A stretch of 64,000 nucleotides of DNA from the NCBI RefSeq assembly GCF_003576645.1, contig NC_044918.1, positions 25,039,113-25,103,112 on the forward strand, read 5' to 3'. A model generated the notes under the pieces. That model did no database searches. It was not told the DNA's origin and worked only from the letters and a program-made list of their open reading frames with translations. This document shows positions 46,255 through 57,629 of the stretch, piece after piece (the first letter of the stretch is position 1; every line of letters starts with the position of its first letter). This DNA is from Ipomoea triloba. Lineage: Eukaryota > Streptophyta > Magnoliopsida > Solanales > Convolvulaceae. The position numbers and the translations under genes are program-made.

Positions 46255-48366
46255 TGTTAGGAATAAAATTGTAATAGTTTTGATGAGCCAATTTGTAATT
46301 TTAGAAATCCCCTATTTTATTTTTAGAGTGTAGAGTTTGGACCCGAAAGGCAAGTCATGACAATAGTTTGGTTCGAATTATTGTGTTATAGAATTCTTTG
46401 TGTCATGACTCTTGTAAGTCATTTGCTTCCACTATACACATGAGTGTATATGATCTAATGGACAAGGCCAAATTATTGTTGTTAGAAGACTCGAGTTTGA
46501 ATCCTATTGTGAACATTTTAAGCTTTGGAGAGCAAGGAATGGAGCTAGTAGTATCACGACTCAAAGTCAATATTTTGGTCAATGGAGCAAGTATAGTCAA
46601 ATGGAGGAAGTTTAAGTCAAATGGTCAAAGCCAAGAAGAAGTTCAAGATCCACTATCTCTACACCATACGCTATACAATGCTAAGAAGGATCAAATATAT
46701 TTATTTGATGGATATGACCGAATGAGTTGAAATGGAGAAATGGTTAAAGACTTGAGCATATACCTAATGGTCTAGCGTTCGAATCTTACTTGCTATTATT
46801 ACTAAGGATGAAGCTTGGGAGCAAGTTACACGGCCAAAGTCTTTGAGAGCTAATTTTTGGTCAATGGAGGAAGTCAAAGTCAATGGAGTAACTTTGCATG
46901 GATTATATACGCGTGAACACTACACCATTTCTACACGCGTGAAGGCTAATTTAAAGCACTATGGAGCAACTAAGAGTGTGACTTACACTTAGTCATTTTT
47001 GCATGTCTTAAATATTTTAGGTTCAGTACGTAATATCCTGAACCAGAAGAAATTTGAAGGTGGTGATTTTCTGAAGATCATTGTTTATACTCAAGCAAGA
47101 GCCACCCGGAAAAATATTTTGAAAGATTAACTTGTCCAATATCAAAATCAAGAATACAACAAAGTCAAGAATATCAAGCTCTGAAGGATACAAAGTCTGC
47201 AATATCAAGCTGAAAAGGCAACAAAGTAAAAAATTGGAGGCTACAAGTTTCAAGGATCAATCAAGCCGTAAAAGAAGACTTTGTGAACAATTTACAGAGG
47301 TGATTTGTCAAAAGTTACTAGCGACATTAAATGTGCAGATCAAATTGAAGATTTTATCAGATCAAATTGGCAAGTTATCAGATCAATGGTATGGTCATTA
47401 AATGAGAAGGTATGGCCATCAAGATCATATTGGAATGACCAATCAGATCAAGTGAACGTTCAAAATTTGAATGTTCATAACAGGCAAATAATTCTTTGAA
47501 TTATAAAAATCCCAAGAAGACTTGAAGAACAGCACGAGGACGAGATACACGGTAGAGAAGAAAGTGGTATTGAGCGGTGAATGCAATCAAAATACAAAGT
47601 GCTGAGATATTGAGCTATACACGAGAGGAATTCAAGTCTTAGAAAAGAAATCTTTATTTCTTTGAACAACAGTTGTATCTCTACCGAGGGTAGAAAGGAG
47701 TGTAGCTGGGTGCGTAACACTCGGGTGAACTAAGTGCAGCTTTGTGCGTAACACTTGGTTGGAACGTAGCTTGTGCGTAGCGTTCGAGAACGTAGCTTTG
47801 TGCGTAGCGTTCATGGAGCGTAGCTTTGTGCGTAGCGCTCGGGAGCTTAGCTTTGTGCGAAGAGCTCGTGGTTGAGTGTAGCTTTGTGCGTAGCACTCGG
47901 GAGTTTCACTATTGTATCTGGGTGATTGAAGATAGTGGAAACCTTCCTTGGAGCAAGGAAGAAGTGGAGTAGGAGAATTACACAATCTCCGAACCACTAT
48001 AAATCTCTGCATCTCATTTACCTTACTGCACTTTACATATTTGCATGGTTTAACTCACTAACCCTTTACGTACTGTGTTGATCATATCATCTGGGTTTGT
48101 GTGTTCCCACGTTCGCATGTGGCTCAAACTTTGCATACATATTCTTTGAGCTTTTCTAAGTATTTCCAACGTATTGCATGTCAAGTATCTCTTCAGTTTT
48201 ACGCAATTTTGTTTTATAGCACTTTACCGTACGATATTCCGCTGCACATTTCAAGTTGAATTTATTCACTTGAAATCTCTCTGGTTGAAGTGTTATAAAG
48301 TTTTTAATTGTTTGAGAAATCTATTCACCCCCCCTCTAGACTTCTCCTACCCTATCGGGACCAACA
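46255..48366 (+). repeat. 3' LTR of the Sirevirus
   Basis: TGTTAGGAATAAAA to GGGACCAACA, 2112 bp. By eye it differs from the 5' LTR at roughly 52 positions in about 2.0 kb plus a few indels. It is followed by the target duplication GCCCC. Confidence 0.9.
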
Positions 48367-48371
48367 GCCCC

Positions 48372-49256
48372 CTAAGCCATGTGCTCCCCCAGTTCCATTT
48401 CCTGGTAGGTTGAAACATTCAAAGTTTGATAGATCATTTTCTGAGATTTATGATTTGTTGTCAAAAGTGAATGTGAATTTGCCTTTGTTAGACATGATTA
48501 AAAATATGCCTGCCTATGCTAAGTTTTTGAAAGAACTAAACACTAGAAAGCGTAGGTATGAACATAATGAAAAAGTTTTCATGTCTAAAACTGTGAGTGC
48601 TGTTTTACAAACTGACTTGCCCCTAAAATTAGAAGACCCCGGTAGTTTCATAATAACTATTACAGTGGGGAATTTTAAGAAAGAAAAGGCAATGCTTGAT
48701 TTAAGGGCAAGCATTAACTTGATGCCTTATTCTGTCTACTTGCAGTTGGGTCTGGATAGATTAAAGCCTACTACAATGTCCCTAGAGCTTGCTGATCGCT
48801 CTATTAGATATCCTAGGGGTATTGTAGAAGATGTTTTGGTCCAAGTTGATAAACTAATAATGCCTGCCGATTTTGTTGTTTTAGACATAAATAAAAAGTG
48901 CAGTCATGCACAGGACATGCCTATTTTGCTTGGCCGACCTTTCATGGCCACAGCAAAAACAATGATTGATGTCCAAAATGGAAAGTTAACCATGACTGTC
49001 CTTGATGAAACTGTTGAATTTTCCATTCTGAAGTCGATGAAATTGCCTAAAAACAATAATAATCATTGCTTTGCTGTAGACATTTTAGATTCCATAATTT
49101 CTGCTGAATTTTTAGATGAATCTCCGTTGAAGGTCGAAGCTGATGAAGAGGAACCTACTCAAAGCCCAATAAAAGAGGGGGGTGTTGAAGGATGTTCACT
49201 CACTGACTGTCTGGAACAACCAAAGAAAAACACCATCCCTCAATTGAAGCTGACGT
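48372..49256 (+). pseudogene. Athila-2 gag C-terminus and aspartic protease
   Basis: Athila-2 coding sequence resumes in the frame left at 36264. After a Gag-like segment (KVNVNLPLLDMIKNMPAYAK) the retroviral-type protease begins near 48650. The active-site motif reads LDLRASINLMPY, where the family has Gly at the Arg position (a GGG-to-AGG type change), so catalysis should be lost. The flap-side motif ILLGRPFMATAKTMID is intact. A frame change between about 49225 and 49256 separates it from the pre-RT segment. Confidence 0.8.
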
Positions 49257-51199
49257 TCCGCCTAAGCTGGACTTAAAACCTCTTCCTAGTTCTTTAAAAT
49301 ATGCTTTCTTAGGTCCAAATAATACTTATCCTGTAATAATTGCCTCTAACCTTTCACAGGAACAAGAAAAAAGGTTGTTAGAGGTATTAAAAAAAATATA
49401 AAAGTGCAATTGGTTGGACAGTAGAGGATATTAAAGGAATAAGTCCAACAGTTTGTATGCACCGAATCCTACTTGAAGAAGGGGCAACTCCTGTCCGTCA
49501 ACCTCAGCGCAGGTTAAATCCGAATATGAAGGAGGTTGTACGTGCAGAAGTCCTAAAGTTGCTGGATTCAGGTATCATTTACCCAATCTCAGACAGTAAA
49601 TGGGTAAGTCCAGTTCACGTAGTGCCAAAAAAATCTGTGATTACTGTGGTTACTAATGAAAAAAATGAATTAATCCCAACTAGAACAGTAACGGGGTGGC
49701 GCATGTGCATAGACTACAGAAAATTGAATGCTGCCACTAAAAAAGATCATTTTCCTTTGCCCTTTATTGACTAAATGTTAGAAAGATTAGCTGGGCATGC
49801 TTATTACTGCTTTTTAGATGGCTTTCAAGGTTATTTTCAAATTCCTATTGCACCTGAAGATCAAGAAAAGACAACATTTACATGCCCCTTTGGCACTTTT
49901 GCGTATCGCAGAATGTCATTTGGGTTATGCAATGCACCTGCGACTTTTCAAAGGTGTATGATGTCGATATTTTCTGATATGATTGAGAGATACGTTGAAG
50001 TATTTATGGATGATTTTTCTCTGTTTGGTGATTCTTTTGATGACTGCCTTTCTCATTTATCTTCTATTCTTGAAAGATGTGTTAAAATGAACTTAACCTT
50101 GAGTTGGGAGAAAAGTAATTTCATGGTTAATGAGGGCATTGTTTTGGGGCATATAATTTCTGACAGGGGCATAGAGGTTGACAAGGCTAAAATTGAAGTT
50201 ATTTCTAAATTACCTCCCCCTACATCTGTGAAAGAAGTGCGAAGTTTTCTTGGTCATGCAGGTTTTTATAGGCGCTTCATAAAAGACTTTTCAAAAATTT
50301 GTAGGCCTATGTGTAACCTATTAGCAAAAGATGTTGTCTTCAAGTTTGATGATGAATGTTTATCTGCTTTCAACTTTTTGAAAGAAAAATTAACTTCCGC
50401 TCCCATTCTTGCTGCACCTAATTGGGAGCATCCTTTTGAAATAATGTGTGATGCATCTGATTATGCCTTAGGTGCTGTTTTAGGACAGAAAATTAATAAA
50501 CTGCCTTATGTGATTCATTATGCAAGTAAAACTTTAGATAATGCTCAGGTTAACTATACAACTACTGAAAAGGAGTTGTTGGCTATAGTCTTTGCGTTAG
50601 AAAAGTTCCGTTCTTACTTGATTGGTTCTAAGATGATTGTTTATTCTGATCATTCTGCTTTGAAATTTTTGTTGGCTACAAAAGATGCTAAACCTAGACT
50701 AATAAGATGGATTTTGTTGCTGCAAGAATTCGATTTGACTATCAAGGACAAGAAAGGGTGCGAAAATGTGGTCGCTGATCATTTGTCTCGTTTACCTGAT
50801 ACAGCTAATAATTGTCCTAACTCTGACATTCCTATAAATGACAGGTTCCCTGATGAACAGTTGCTTTCGTTACAAAATAAAGAGCCTTGGTATGCAGATT
50901 TTGTGAATTATTTGGTCTCGGGTCAATTTCACCCAGACTTGAATTCACAAGGAAAAAAACATTTTCTTTCTAAAGTTAAACATTTCTTTTGGGATGAACC
51001 TTATTTGTTTAAAATTTGTCCTGATCAAATAATTAGAAGGTGTGTTCCTGGGTTTGAACAACAAAATATTTTAAATCATAGCCACACTTTAAGTTGCGGA
51101 GGACATTTTAGTGGGAAGAAAACTGCATTGAAAGTTTTGCAGTCTGGCTTTTATTGGCCCACTTTGTTCAAGGATGCGTTTGAATTTTGCGCTAAGTAA
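49257..51199 (+). pseudogene. Athila-2 reverse transcriptase and RNase H
   Basis: A pre-RT segment is thrown out of frame by one extra A in the A run at about 49389-49396. The RT fold follows (GWRMCIDYRKLN, then [13 protein letters not shown], then the FMDD active site near 50006). TAA at 49772 cuts it inside FIDxMLERLAG. RNase H follows with [28 protein letters not shown] and [11 protein letters not shown], and all its acidic residues are visible. The integrase zinc-binding region starts with [20 protein letters not shown], but the second half, which should carry the two Cys, is deleted at about 51185-51195. Confidence 0.85.
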
Positions 51200-52138
51200 G
51201 CGTCATGAAATGCCCCTTTCAAATATTCTGGTTATTGATCTCTTTGATGTTTGGGGAATTGATTTCATGGGGCCTTTTCCTACTTCCTTTGGTTATAATT
51301 ATATTCTTGTGGCTGTTGATTATGTGTCAAAATGGGTTGAAGCTGTAGCTACTAGGACAAATGACAGTAAAGTTGTTTTGAAATTTTTGAAAGATATTTT
51401 TGCCAGGTTTGGGACGCCCAGAGCTATTATTAGCGATGAAGGTACCCACTTCTGTAATAAACTTTTTGCAGGTCTACTGAAAACATATGGCATTACTCAC
51501 AGGGTGGCTACCCCGTACCATCCACAAACCTCTGGCCAAGTAGAGGTAAGTAACAGACAAATTAAAGGGATCTTGGAAAAAACGGTAAATTCTTCTCGAA
51601 AGGATTGGGCCATCAAGTTGAATGATGCACTGTGGGCTTATAGGACAGCCTACAAAACTCCGATTGGTATGAGCCCGTACAGGTTAGTCTTTGGTAAAGC
51701 TTGTCATTTGCCAGTGGAGTTAGAACATAAAGCCTATTGGGCTATTAAATTCCTGAATTTTGATCTGCAGAAAGCTGGTGAAATAAGAAAATTAAATTTG
51801 AATGAATTGGATGAAATAAGAAATGAGGCTTATGAAAACTCAAAAATTTATAAAGAGAGAACCAAAGCCTATCATGATAAGTCTATTTTGAGGAAGAATT
51901 TTGCACCTGGAATGAAAGTTTTGCTATTCAACTCTCGTTTAAGATTGTTTCCAGGTAAGTTAAAATCGAGATAGACATAGCCATTTGTGGTAGTAGAAGT
52001 ATTTTCTCGTGGTGCTTGTGAGATTGAAAACCCAAACACAGGTGAAAAATTTAAGGTAAATGGGCAAAGGCTTAAGCAATACTTTGAGGGTGATTCATCA
52101 GCCCATGTTGTTGAACAGGTACAATTGCAGTATTATTG
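51174..52138 (+). pseudogene. Athila-2 integrase core and tail
   Basis: This lies in a different frame from the RNase H because of the small deletion around 51190. The DDE core is recognisable as [10 protein letters not shown] (first D), IISDEGTHF (second D) and [11 protein letters not shown] (E). Then come the C-terminal segment [20 protein letters not shown] and two closely spaced TAG stops after 51971. A degraded terminal piece (YFEGDSSAHVV) runs to about 52138, where acaggtacaattgcag is duplicated. The core itself is unbroken from 51174 to 51974. Confidence 0.85.
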
Positions 52139-52343
52139 AACAGGTACAATTGCAGGATTACGAATGCCCATGTTGTCACAATAACTGAAGCCCTTTTAGG
52201 AGGCATCCCGGTTCTCTTTCCCTTTCTCCTGTCCTTTATTTTCATTTCCCTTATTTATGTTCTTTCCTTTATTTGATGAGCTCTTATGTTGTGTTTATAT
52301 TTTAATTTTTGTTCTCCACATTGAGGACAATGTTTGAAATAAG

Positions 52344-52357
52344 TGTGGGGAAGGGGA
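52344..52357 (+). promoter_or_regulatory. Purine-rich tract after Athila-2 pol
   Basis: tgtggggaagggga, preceded by cattgaggacaatg, the signature that follows pol in Athila-type elements. It is about 185 bases before the LTR, so either spacer intervenes or the LTR start is not resolved here (see the N at 52541). Confidence 0.5.
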
Positions 52358-52541
52358 TTTCTGTTTTAATATGTTTGTCATTCTCATTTCTTTTGTTTCA
52401 AAAAAAAAATACTTTTTAATAAATAAGTATAAACTTGAGCTCTTACCCAATAAGTCTTTTGAATAGCCTATGATGAAAATAATGCAAGTTTCTGTCAGCT
52501 CTTAGTGTGTATACTGTATGTGGCTAGTTGATTGCTTTAGN

Positions 52542-52758
52542 AACTTTATTTTTATTATTATTTTAATAATATTTTTATAGTTAATTGAATTAATTGATTA
52601 ATTTATTTATGTAATTTTATTTATTATTGTTATATTTAGCTTTATTAATAATAATGTTTAATTGTGGTGTTGTTTTTGTTATTTAATTTGCTTATTAATT
52701 GAATTCTATCACCCTAAAAATTCTTAATCATAATTTAGTAAGAGTATGATCAGTAGTA

Positions 52759-52801
<43 letters not shown>

Positions 52802-53600
52802 TCCCTTTTGTTAGTTAACGTACGAACCAAAAGAACGAGAGAACCCGGAAGTCAAACGATAACTTCGTCAGCGATCCGGTCATCTGGAGATCCGGTTGAA
52901 TAGCAAAAGAGCTCTGAATAGCTGTTGAGATTGGGCGTTATAAAAGGAGGCCAATTGAAGGAAGGAGAGGGTGGTGGTTCTTCGTCACTTTCTTTCTTTA
53001 TCACCAATTCAACTTCGGACAGCATTTGTAATTCGACAGTGATTTTCTTCCGGTCGTAGCGGAATATTTCTCCGTTCAGCTGTGAACTCTCGTCGGCGAC
53101 GTCTCGGCGCAAGCAAGTTTGCAGTCCACCTTCAATTTGGTGGTGGTGAGAATTTTCTTCAGCAGCTTCGACATCAAAGAATTAAGCCTTACAGTTCTGG
53201 TTCCTTCTTTCTTTCTTTTCCTAATTACGTACGTACGTAGCAATTGTTTTGTGTGGAGGTTTACACTCCATTGTATTTTATTATGTTTAGAATTGTGCTG
53301 CTACTTGAATTACAATTAGTGTGGTAATTGCAATGGTTAATACTTAATTACATGCTTATATTGTGTCTTGATTATTGATTTATTTTGTTTTATAAATCAT
53401 TTGTTAGTTTGATCTAGTTAATTTTAATATCTCTTTTGAATAATTTAAATGACTAAGTTAGTTAATTTCAAGTCTTTAAATTGCTTTGTTTAAATTGCAT
53501 CGTATTAATTCCCTGTGGGTTCGACCCTTGCCTTTGCACACTATCACTACAACTGACTCGTGCACTTGCGAGGACTTTATTTATTTAAAATTGTCCTTCA
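52542..53600 (+). repeat. 3' LTR of Athila-2, start unresolved
   Basis: From aactttattttt it matches the 5' LTR from 33019 on, and ends TCCTTCA before the target duplication ATTGC. The first few LTR bases (TGATA) are replaced by an N at 52541. The (TTA)n tract is shorter than in the 5' LTR, and only one copy of the 285-bp end segment is present. Confidence 0.85.
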
Positions 53601-53605
53601 ATTGC

Positions 53606-53840
53606 ATGAATGCTAGATTTGAGAAATGTTAATCCATTCCACTTAATTTTGTTTTGTTTTGTTTTTATTTGTTTTTGCTACTAACCCAATTGACTACTTC
53701 TAGTCAATTGTGGAAATTTCTGTTTCATTGATAATTTTACTAGGTGAATGCACACACGAGCAAAAGGAAATCAAGGTTTACTACTCTACATTCCTGAAAT
53801 TAATAGAGCAACTAGAAAGAAAAATACCCAAGGATCACTA
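53606..53840 (+). other. Leader of Athila-1, resumed
   Basis: Non-coding continuation of the outer element after the target duplication of Athila-2. Confidence 0.6.
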
Positions 53841-56307
53841 ATGGCTTCATAAAGCGCAACAAGAAATCCACAAGGAAGAGGCACAACCGTACCAAATCCA
53901 CCCCCAGTTCCAATTAATCCACAAGTACTGATTAACCATGAAGAACCAATCATTGAAGAACCACAAGCTAACCGAGCAAACAATCAAGAGAACATTCGTG
54001 AAGAAGAATATTATGGAAATCCTCAAGAACCACAAAGATCAATTGCAGATTACATGACTCCGGATTTTAACATGCACAACTCGATCTATGTACCCCCAAT
54101 GGAGAACGTCAACTTTCATGTGCATCCAACTATTCTCACACTGGTTCAGAACAATCAATATTCGGGATTACCATCTGAAGATCCCAACGCACACATCACA
54201 AGGTTTATACGAGCATGTGGGATGTACAGACAAGAAGGCGTTAGCGAGGAAATAGTTTGACTCAAATTATTCCCATTTTCAGTTATAGGAGAGGCAGCAC
54301 GATGGTTGGAAAGCCAAGACGACAATCATTTCAGAACATGGCAACAGTTGCATCGTGAATTCATGAACGAGTTCTTTCCCATTACAAAAACTATGAGGAT
54401 TAGAAGGATGATACAAGAATTCAAACAAGGAAGACTTGAAAGTTTGGGAGAGGCTTGGCGAAGATTTAAAGTTCTTAAAAGGCAATGCCCACAAGATTTG
54501 ATGCACCCATGGGACATGATTAGCTCATTCTATGGAGGGTTGACAGATGAAGGAAAGATGTTGCTTGACTCATCCTCCAGCGGTGCCTTTGTCTCCCTAG
54601 CTTTGCAAGAAGCTGAAGACTTAATCGAGAGAATATCTAAGAACACATCCTGTTGGTATGACCGAAGAGGAGATCATGGAGGAATTTATGAAGTTGACAA
54701 TCGTGTGGCGAGCGAGGCCAAAATAGAAGCAATGAATCACGAAATCAAAAAGCTACAGGCTATGGTAGAAAAAATGGAAGGAAAGCCCAAGCCTTGCATG
54801 GCATTGGCACTTTATTGTAATATCTGTGGAGGACCTCATGACACCAATATTTGCACTTCTCCGTCTGCATCTAAACAAGTTGAGGCGGTAGATTACCAAA
54901 GGAACTCCAACTTCAATGCTTATGGACAAAACCAAAGATCAAACAACAATTGGAAACAGGGAGAGGGTTGGAACAATAGCAACAATGATGGATACCAAGC
55001 GCAATGACAATACAACTATGGAAACAAGCCTGCATATGGACAGAATGACAAGAATAGACTGATGTATAATCAAAACCAAGGAAATGGAAATCAAATGACC
55101 TAGTTCAGGCCACAATACAACTCTCAACTTGATTTTACGCAACAAAGGAGGGATGACATCCGTGAAGTAGATGAAAGACTCACAATGACGATCATGGAAC
55201 TGAAAAATGATCGGGCAAATCTGAAACAAGAGATTACTTAACAGATTAGACAAGAAATTTCTAGTCTTCGACAAGAGTCTAAAGCCACACTTAAGACAAT
55301 TGAGAATCAAATTTCTCAAATGTTTAAGATGATGTCAGATCGACACTACGGACAACTCCCGAGTAACACTGAAAATAATCCGAAAGAGAGAGTTAACGCC
55401 ATTGGATCCAATGGATGCTATCTGTGGAAAATGTCAATGTGAGGTAGATGACCAAAGAATCAAGACTACCTCTTGTAGTCCCAATCTCGAATTGAAAAAC
55501 GTGAGCGGTTCATACACCATATCAATGAAGGAACACAAGGAGAAAACCACTTCGGAAGAATGCCCAAAAGGAAAGGAGCTACCACGAGACAACATCAAAA
55601 GTTCAAAAGAGAAAGAAGCGGCTCGAGAAGGTACAATTAATGCTTTTATCCGAAAATTTTTCAATAACAAAGAATGCCGTGAATTGTTTGAGAATGACAT
55701 TTGTGATAATTTTACCTGTTTAAGCCAAGAATCTTCAGCTTGTTTGACAAAGGGTTACCCCAGAAAGAAGGGTGACCCTGGAGCTTTATTGATTCCTTGT
55801 TCTATACAAAACATGGAACCTAGAAACGCTCTTGCTGATCTTGGTGCTTCTATTAATGTCATGTCTTCAAATCTTTTCGAAAAATTGAACTGACCACGTT
55901 TGAAACCGACGAGGCTGACTCTACGTTTAGCTGACGGAACCACACGATATCCTGAAGGCTTAGCGGAAGATGTTTTAGTAAGAATAGGAAAATTTCTTGT
56001 GCCTGTCAATTTTACTGTTTGTGAAATGGGTGATGATGATCTCCATGAATCCTTAATTCTTGGAAAACCATTTCTAGCTACTTTTCGTGCACGAATAAAT
56101 GTTAGTTCAGGAGAAATTACCCTGAGATTCGAGGGACAAGCCACGAATGATGAAAAGGAAAAAGCGAAAGAAGGAACTGATGACGATAAAAGGGCAAAGG
56201 TCAAGCCAAAGATGAAACCAAAATCGAAGTGGAGGAATGATAAGCTTACATGGAAGAACACGTGGGTACCAAAATGCTTCTTACCCACTACCAAGGAATA
56301 TGGTTGA
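53841..56307 (+). pseudogene. Athila-1 gag and aspartic protease, many stops
   Basis: The frame encodes a gypsy Gag (FHVHPTILTLVQNNQYSGLP, then ARWLESQDDNHFRTWQQLHR, then FKVLKRQCPQDLMHPWDM) and a CxxC-type zinc-binding remnant (CNICGGPHDTNIC). A coiled-coil stretch follows, then a protease with the motif LADLGASINVM intact and ILGKPFLATFRARINV. In-frame stops lie at 53850 (TAA), 54258 (TGA), 55005 (TGA), 55101 (TAG), 55239 (TAA) and 55891 (TGA), and one frame change lies near 55395. Most fit CAA, CAG or CGA changed by one C-to-T step. No reverse transcriptase or integrase follows before the non-coding 3' part at 56308, so pol is missing from this copy. Confidence 0.85.
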
Positions 56308-56636
56308 ATTTTAACCAAGGTATAATGCGTTTAGCCAATGACGTAAACTGTGGCGCTTCTTGGAAGGCAACCCAAGGTTTTAATAATATGTTTTTACATC
56401 ATTTTTATGCTTTCGTTTTTAATGTTTTTGTTCTAATAAATTGCTACAATCAAATGGAACCATGTTTTGAGGACTAACTTGTAGGAGTCGGGACTGAAAA
56501 TTGCTTTGGAAAGGCTTAAATTGGACATAGGTATGAAGGGAAAGGCCAAAAATCGGAAGAAAACAATGCAGTGGACCTACACGAGGCTCACACGTGTGTA
56601 GCCGTGCGTGGGAACGAGGCAGTACCCTCCCACGCA
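56308..56636 (+). other. Athila-1 non-coding region, left of the hAT insertion
   Basis: No ORF. It contains ggctcacacgtgtgtagccgtgcgtggg at 56585-56612 in the style of the Athila LTR palindromes, and ends in the hAT target site CCCACGCA (56629-56636). Confidence 0.6.
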
Positions 56637-56830
56637 TAGGGGTGACCACGGTTCGGTTCGAACCGGCCGGTTCGAACCGAACCGGTACTGTAGCAACCGA
56701 AACCGTACGGTCGGTTCCGGTTCCGGTCCTTAACCGGAACCTATACGGTTCCGGTTAAGGTTCCGGCGATTCTGGAACCGGAACCGCCGGTTCCGAACCG
56801 GAACCGGACGGTTCCGGTTCCAGAACCGTA
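56637..56830. repeat. hAT left terminal and subterminal motif cluster
   Basis: About 190 bases made largely of ggttc/gaacc steps, including a perfect 34-bp palindrome at 56650-56683. Matching motifs occupy 60497-60645 on the right. Such arrays are the binding regions of hAT transposases. Confidence 0.8.
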
Positions 56831-56852
56831 ATTAAAAAAAAAAAAAAATACA

Positions 56853-57072
56853 AGTAGGCCACACCAGGCCACGCCTGGTGTGGCCTACTGGGCTACTGCC
56901 AGTCGGCAGTAGCATTATTAATGCTACTGCCGACTGGCAGTAGCCTTACTGGCTACTGCACATTGGCAGTAGCCAGTACAAAGACTCAAGTGAGTCTTTG
57001 AAAATTCAAAGACTCACTTGAGTCTTGTCTACTCAACAAATTTTGAAGTGCCAGAGAATCTCTGGCACTTCA
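56853..57072. repeat. Five consecutive perfect palindromes
   Basis: Palindrome 1 is 56853-56889 (17-bp arms, 3-base loop). Palindrome 2 is 56891-56945 (27-bp arms, 1-base loop). Palindrome 3 is 56947-56978 (13-bp arms, 6-base loop). Palindrome 4 is 56981-57026 (22-bp arms, 2-base loop). Palindrome 5 is 57044-57072 (14-bp arms, 1-base loop). Every arm pairs without mismatch. In numbers 2 and 4 each arm is itself a hairpin, with 9-bp and 8-bp stems. Confidence 0.95.
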
Positions 57073-57629
57073 TTAAATTTATTGGCTCCCTTTGCAGCTT
57101 TGGAGGTATATCTGCACAAAGTGAGCCAAAAACTTCCGAAAATTTAGGCTTTGAATCCGTAAATTTCGGAAATTTTTTTAAAATATAAACGTTGTATTTG
57201 TAACAACGGATATTTTTTTGTCAGAATGTAAGAACGGATTTTTTTTTGTGTACTCTTCAATTTTCATCACTTCATCAGGCATTCAAGAATCAAGGCTTCA
57301 AGTCTTCAACTCCTTCAAGGCTTCAACTCTTCAAGACTTCAACTGATAAGTCTTCTATCTTCTATAAATTAGTGACTTCAAAAATACTTTTTTACGCAAC
57401 TTTCAATATTTAACTCTCTCACTCTCTCACTCTCTCACTCTCACTCTCTCAATATTCTGATTACTCTCTTACCTACAAGTCTACAACTACAATTTTTTTA
57501 CGCAACTTTCATAATTTCATTCTTTCAATATCTTACTCTCCATTCTCCAACTCTCTCACCCTCTCAATACTTTGATTACTCTCTTGCCTACAATTTTCTC
57601 TACATTTTTTTTATATCTCTACACTCTAC
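57073..57629 (+). promoter_or_regulatory. Upstream region of the hAT transposase
   Basis: AT- and CT-rich leader containing repeated short phrases: ttttacgcaactttcaata at about 57390 and a near copy at 57488, a ctctcactctctcactctctc run at 57417-57450, and caaggcttcaactct type repeats at 57290-57340. CT microsatellites of this kind are common in plant 5' leaders. No distinct TATA box could be singled out. Confidence 0.4.

Larger units (their letters stand above)
36270..48366 (+). mobile_element. Sirevirus (SIRE/Maximus lineage, Ty1/copia)
   Basis: A 12.1-kb element with both LTRs, TSD GCCCC at 36265-36269 and 48367-48371, an initiator tRNA-Met binding site, a single gag-pol frame, a third ORF between pol and the 3' LTR, and a polypurine tract. 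Long LTRs, the C-rich tract near the LTR end and the extra ORF are Sirevirus hallmarks. It is inserted in the gag-pol frame of Athila-2, so it is younger than that element. Confidence 0.95.
33014..53600 (+). mobile_element. Inner Athila-type element (Athila-2), carrying a Sirevirus
   Basis: The element is bounded by the TSD ATTGC at 33009-33013 and 53601-53605, begins TGATAAACTTT and ends CCTTCA. Gag, protease, RT, RNase H and integrase occur in gypsy order, all damaged, and it is interrupted at 36269/48367 by a Sirevirus. Without that insertion it would be about 8.5 kb. By eye its LTRs differ at roughly 18 positions in about 1.0 kb, microsatellite excluded. It lies in the leader of Athila-1. 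Confidence 0.9.
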
